41,433 bases of DNA from Chara braunii (taxonomy: Eukaryota; Streptophyta; Charophyceae; Charales; Characeae). The stretch's first letter is position 1; each line of letters starts with the position of its first letter. Location: contig BFEA01000051.1 in assembly GCA_003427395.1 (NCBI GenBank), positions 632,506 to 673,938 of the forward strand, read 5' to 3'. This document shows positions 39,335-41,433 of this stretch, one piece after another. The notes below the pieces were generated by a model. The model had not been told where the DNA came from, made no database searches, and was given only the letters and a program-made list of their open reading frames with translations. Position numbers and translations under genes: made by a program.

Positions 39335-39375
39335 CCCATGAACTGTTGAAACAATGACCTGAGTTCGAAATCCGA
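39259..39375 (+). mobile_element. tRNA-like element (SINE head) interrupted by poly(A)
   Basis: A-box-like TAGCTCAGTTAG (39263-39274) and B-box-like GAGTTCGAAATCC (39361-39373). The direct distance is 98 bp, but removing the 46-bp insertion between them leaves 52 bp, a normal spacing. The interruption is a poly(A) bounded by an 11-bp duplication. No body or tail of a SINE was recognised beyond 39375. Confidence 0.55.
39286..39342 (+). mobile_element. Poly(A)-only insertion with 11-bp target duplication
   Basis: TCACCCATGAA at 39286-39296 is repeated at 39332-39342. Between the copies there is only A (39297-39331, 35 A). A target-site duplication with nothing but tail between its copies is what target-primed reverse transcription gives if it stops inside the poly(A). 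Confidence 0.8.
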
Positions 39376-41304
39376 ATCCCAATGCAATTACAGCTGCAGC
39401 ATTGGCGAGCTCAAAGACGATTATACCTCGAGGCTGTCACTCTTGTTTGGAAAATTTAAAAGAAAGAAAAAAGTAGAAGTATGCTCCTGCCTACACAGCT
39501 TTTCTGCTTCATGCCCATCCTCCCCACTCCTCTCCTTCATCCCAAGCCAGGACCGCACACAAACTGGCCCCCACCCCACCCACAGCTCCACGCCCGGGAG
39601 AATCAACTGCAACTCACGAGGTAGTCGCAGTGCAGCACACTTGCGCCTTGCGCACACATAACCGACTCTGAGATCCAAGGCATGCTGGCAAAGAGAGAAC
39701 TTGAAACCCCCGCCGAAAACTAAACCGTCCATCATGATCCCGGTTCAATTGACATATTAAAAAAAATGACAAAAAAAAAAGGAAAAGTAAAAACGCAACA
39801 CCTTTCCGCCAACCCATATAATTCTGCAATCGGTGGATCTTAGGAACCCAGGCCAAACCATGGAGGACACTAACAGCAGCTGATCGCAAGTGGATGTCAC
39901 GAGTAGGAAAAGGCATAATAATATAATACGGCAAATTCAGTGTCTTTGGTCACAATCGGAACCCTTATGGGAAGATGGAAAACGGCGGGAGAGCTTACTA
40001 TAGGCAATTATCCATGACAGGATGCCACAACGTGCACTGCCAGGACAAAAACCTTAATATTAACATCCTAATCTCAATTATCCCGGATAGCTGGTTAACC
40101 CTGACGCTCCTGAAAAGCCTCGGGCCTTCAAATGGTCACCTGGGGACTGGGTAGCAACAAACACAAAGGACACTTTTAATTTAGTCTAGTACCCCGAACA
40201 TGACATACCTACTCCACCCAAGGAAAGGACCCAGGAACAACAGGCTCATCCGAGTCATCAGATTCTCTGCGACATGTACACAATCGAAGACCCTGGAGCA
40301 CAACCACAAGCTTAATATTAAGCATGAGCCCAACAGACGAGATAGCGCTCCCAAAGAACACGGTCACGAAGATTACTAGGGTTGTGGGAAACGATAAACG
40401 CAGATTCTGAATTTATAGCCCAACTACATGTATGTTTAAAAAAACAAAACAAACCAAAAAAAGTTTTAAAAACAAAAACAAAACCATGTATACAGGACAG
40501 TCGCAGTGACTTAGACTTCCAACCCACTTCTGCACCTGAATGGCCATGGAAACGAAGATCAGGAGCTTCAAGGAGGCTAGCATTGCCAATACAAATACAG
40601 AGAACTAACATGATCTTTTTTTTTCTTTTTTTCTTGCCTATATATATAGTCAAACAGAGCTGCCCGGTAAACCGTAGGCAGAGAGGGAGAAGAGGACAAC
40701 AAACGAGGGGCTGTGGCAAATTCACCGACTATACATCTATTAATTGGAAGATAGTACATATTTTGTATTTACATCTATCACTTATTAGAGTACACCACCA
40801 ATATATAATTAGGATATTGTTACACACTAAGGACGAGATCAGATCGTACCCCCCCCAAGTTACCTGATAGCACAGATCATCAGTCGGAGTTGGGAAACTT
40901 TAACTCATCTCAAATCCGATCGTGGAATAAATTACTGGGGCTTCATGCCTCATTACCTCGAGTTCAACTAGGATAACAAGTTTCCAATGGCAATTCACTT
41001 TATTCACCTTACCAGTTAATCGATGGGTAATTAAAACAAAAGAAAACGCACCACACATTCCAGGTCACCATTACAAGAACTAATATGTGTCATTTGCCAG
41101 AAGAATCAATGCTGCAGTAGAGAATGCGAATCGCTGCGGCGGCCTCTTAACCTGTCCCAAAGCAATTATGCAACTGCAGACAAGAGCAACAGTTACTGAA
41201 CAGTTACAGTAACTATGGAACTCACAGTTACTCACTCCATTACTACGGTAACCGTGACTGACAAAGGGCCTTGCTGCACTACTCCCGAAGTGTGCAAAAT
41301 GAGA
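39376..41304. other. No recognisable gene
   Basis: AT-rich, with homopolymer runs and no recognised family. A TATATATATAG at 40641-40650 and repeated CAGTTAC words (41190-41260) are the only visible structure. Confidence 0.4.
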
Positions 41305-41337
41305 GTGAATCTTCCGCTAGAATATGGAAAGATTCAC
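41305..41337. repeat. Hairpin with GCTAGAAT loop, copy 2
   Basis: GTGAATCTTCC and GGAAAGATTCAC pair with one bulged base around GCTAGAATAT. It is the partner of the hairpin at 6097-6129. Confidence 0.6.
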
Positions 41338-41433
41338 CGCCAATATTTTTGTCTTTTGTGCATGTCGAGAGTAGTGAAGCGAGGCCCAAAACCTTTACCA
41401 AACGATCAAATTACCGTGCTAGGATTTCACATA

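Noticed and set aside
1-41433. CRISPR arrays, bacterial operons, ribosomal RNA genes
   Set aside because: No regularly spaced identical repeats with unique spacers, no ribosome-binding sites with dense genes, and no rRNA sequence recognised.

Overview
The window reads as eukaryotic nuclear DNA that is almost entirely repeats. I found no intact host gene that I would defend. The content suggests a large, repeat-rich plant-lineage (streptophyte) genome. It holds L1-type LINEs with an APE endonuclease, reverse transcriptase and C-terminal zinc-binding domain, a Ty3/gypsy chromovirus fragment, tRNA-derived SINEs, and many micro- and minisatellites. A charophyte alga such as Chara would fit, but that is inference from element style, not a match I could run. 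Single ambiguous bases (15276, 15310, 15313, 29767, 29797) suggest a draft assembly.

Layout. 1-3100: no gene; a five-unit array of about 122 bp (1560-2160), then six copies of a short hairpin with a conserved loop (2439-3095). 3100-8180: unrecognised sequence. 8188-11640: a perfect 26-bp palindrome, microsatellites, a pyrimidine-rich block, a 25-bp minisatellite and GGACGTC-rich hairpins. 12290-16232: 5'-truncated LINE copy 1, plus strand. 16630-17735: two tandem arrays and a tRNA-like element. 17882-18860: LINE fragment of a second group, minus strand. 18932-19478: a complete tRNA-derived SINE with 14-bp target-site duplications (TSDs). 20441-28099: LINE copy 2, bounded by 14-bp TSDs and split by a nested 3.3-kb non-autonomous element with its own 13-bp TSDs and poly(A). 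28338-29230: second-group LINE fragment on the minus strand, split by a 155-bp LINE tail with 11-bp TSDs. 30376-30950: chromovirus integrase end plus chromodomain. 31333-32157: an unrecognised 274-codon ORF. 33598-34451: second-group LINE end with poly(A). 34470-37045: simple repeats, a duplicated 83-bp hairpin unit and two GTTCGCG-rich palindromic patches. 37430-37990: an array of LINE 3'-UTR modules. 39259-39375: a tRNA-like element interrupted by a poly(A)-only insertion.

The most interesting signal is in the 3' region of one LINE family. Three short hairpins (called X, Y and Z here) recur at six or more places. Their loops or flanks are conserved while the stems change on both sides, as expected of selected RNA structures. 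The same Y module sits next to the poly(A) of full LINE copies, of the 3.3-kb element without ORFs, and of the 155-bp tail insertion. This suggests it is what the LINE machinery recognises in trans. All alignments here were made by eye; no search or folding program was run.
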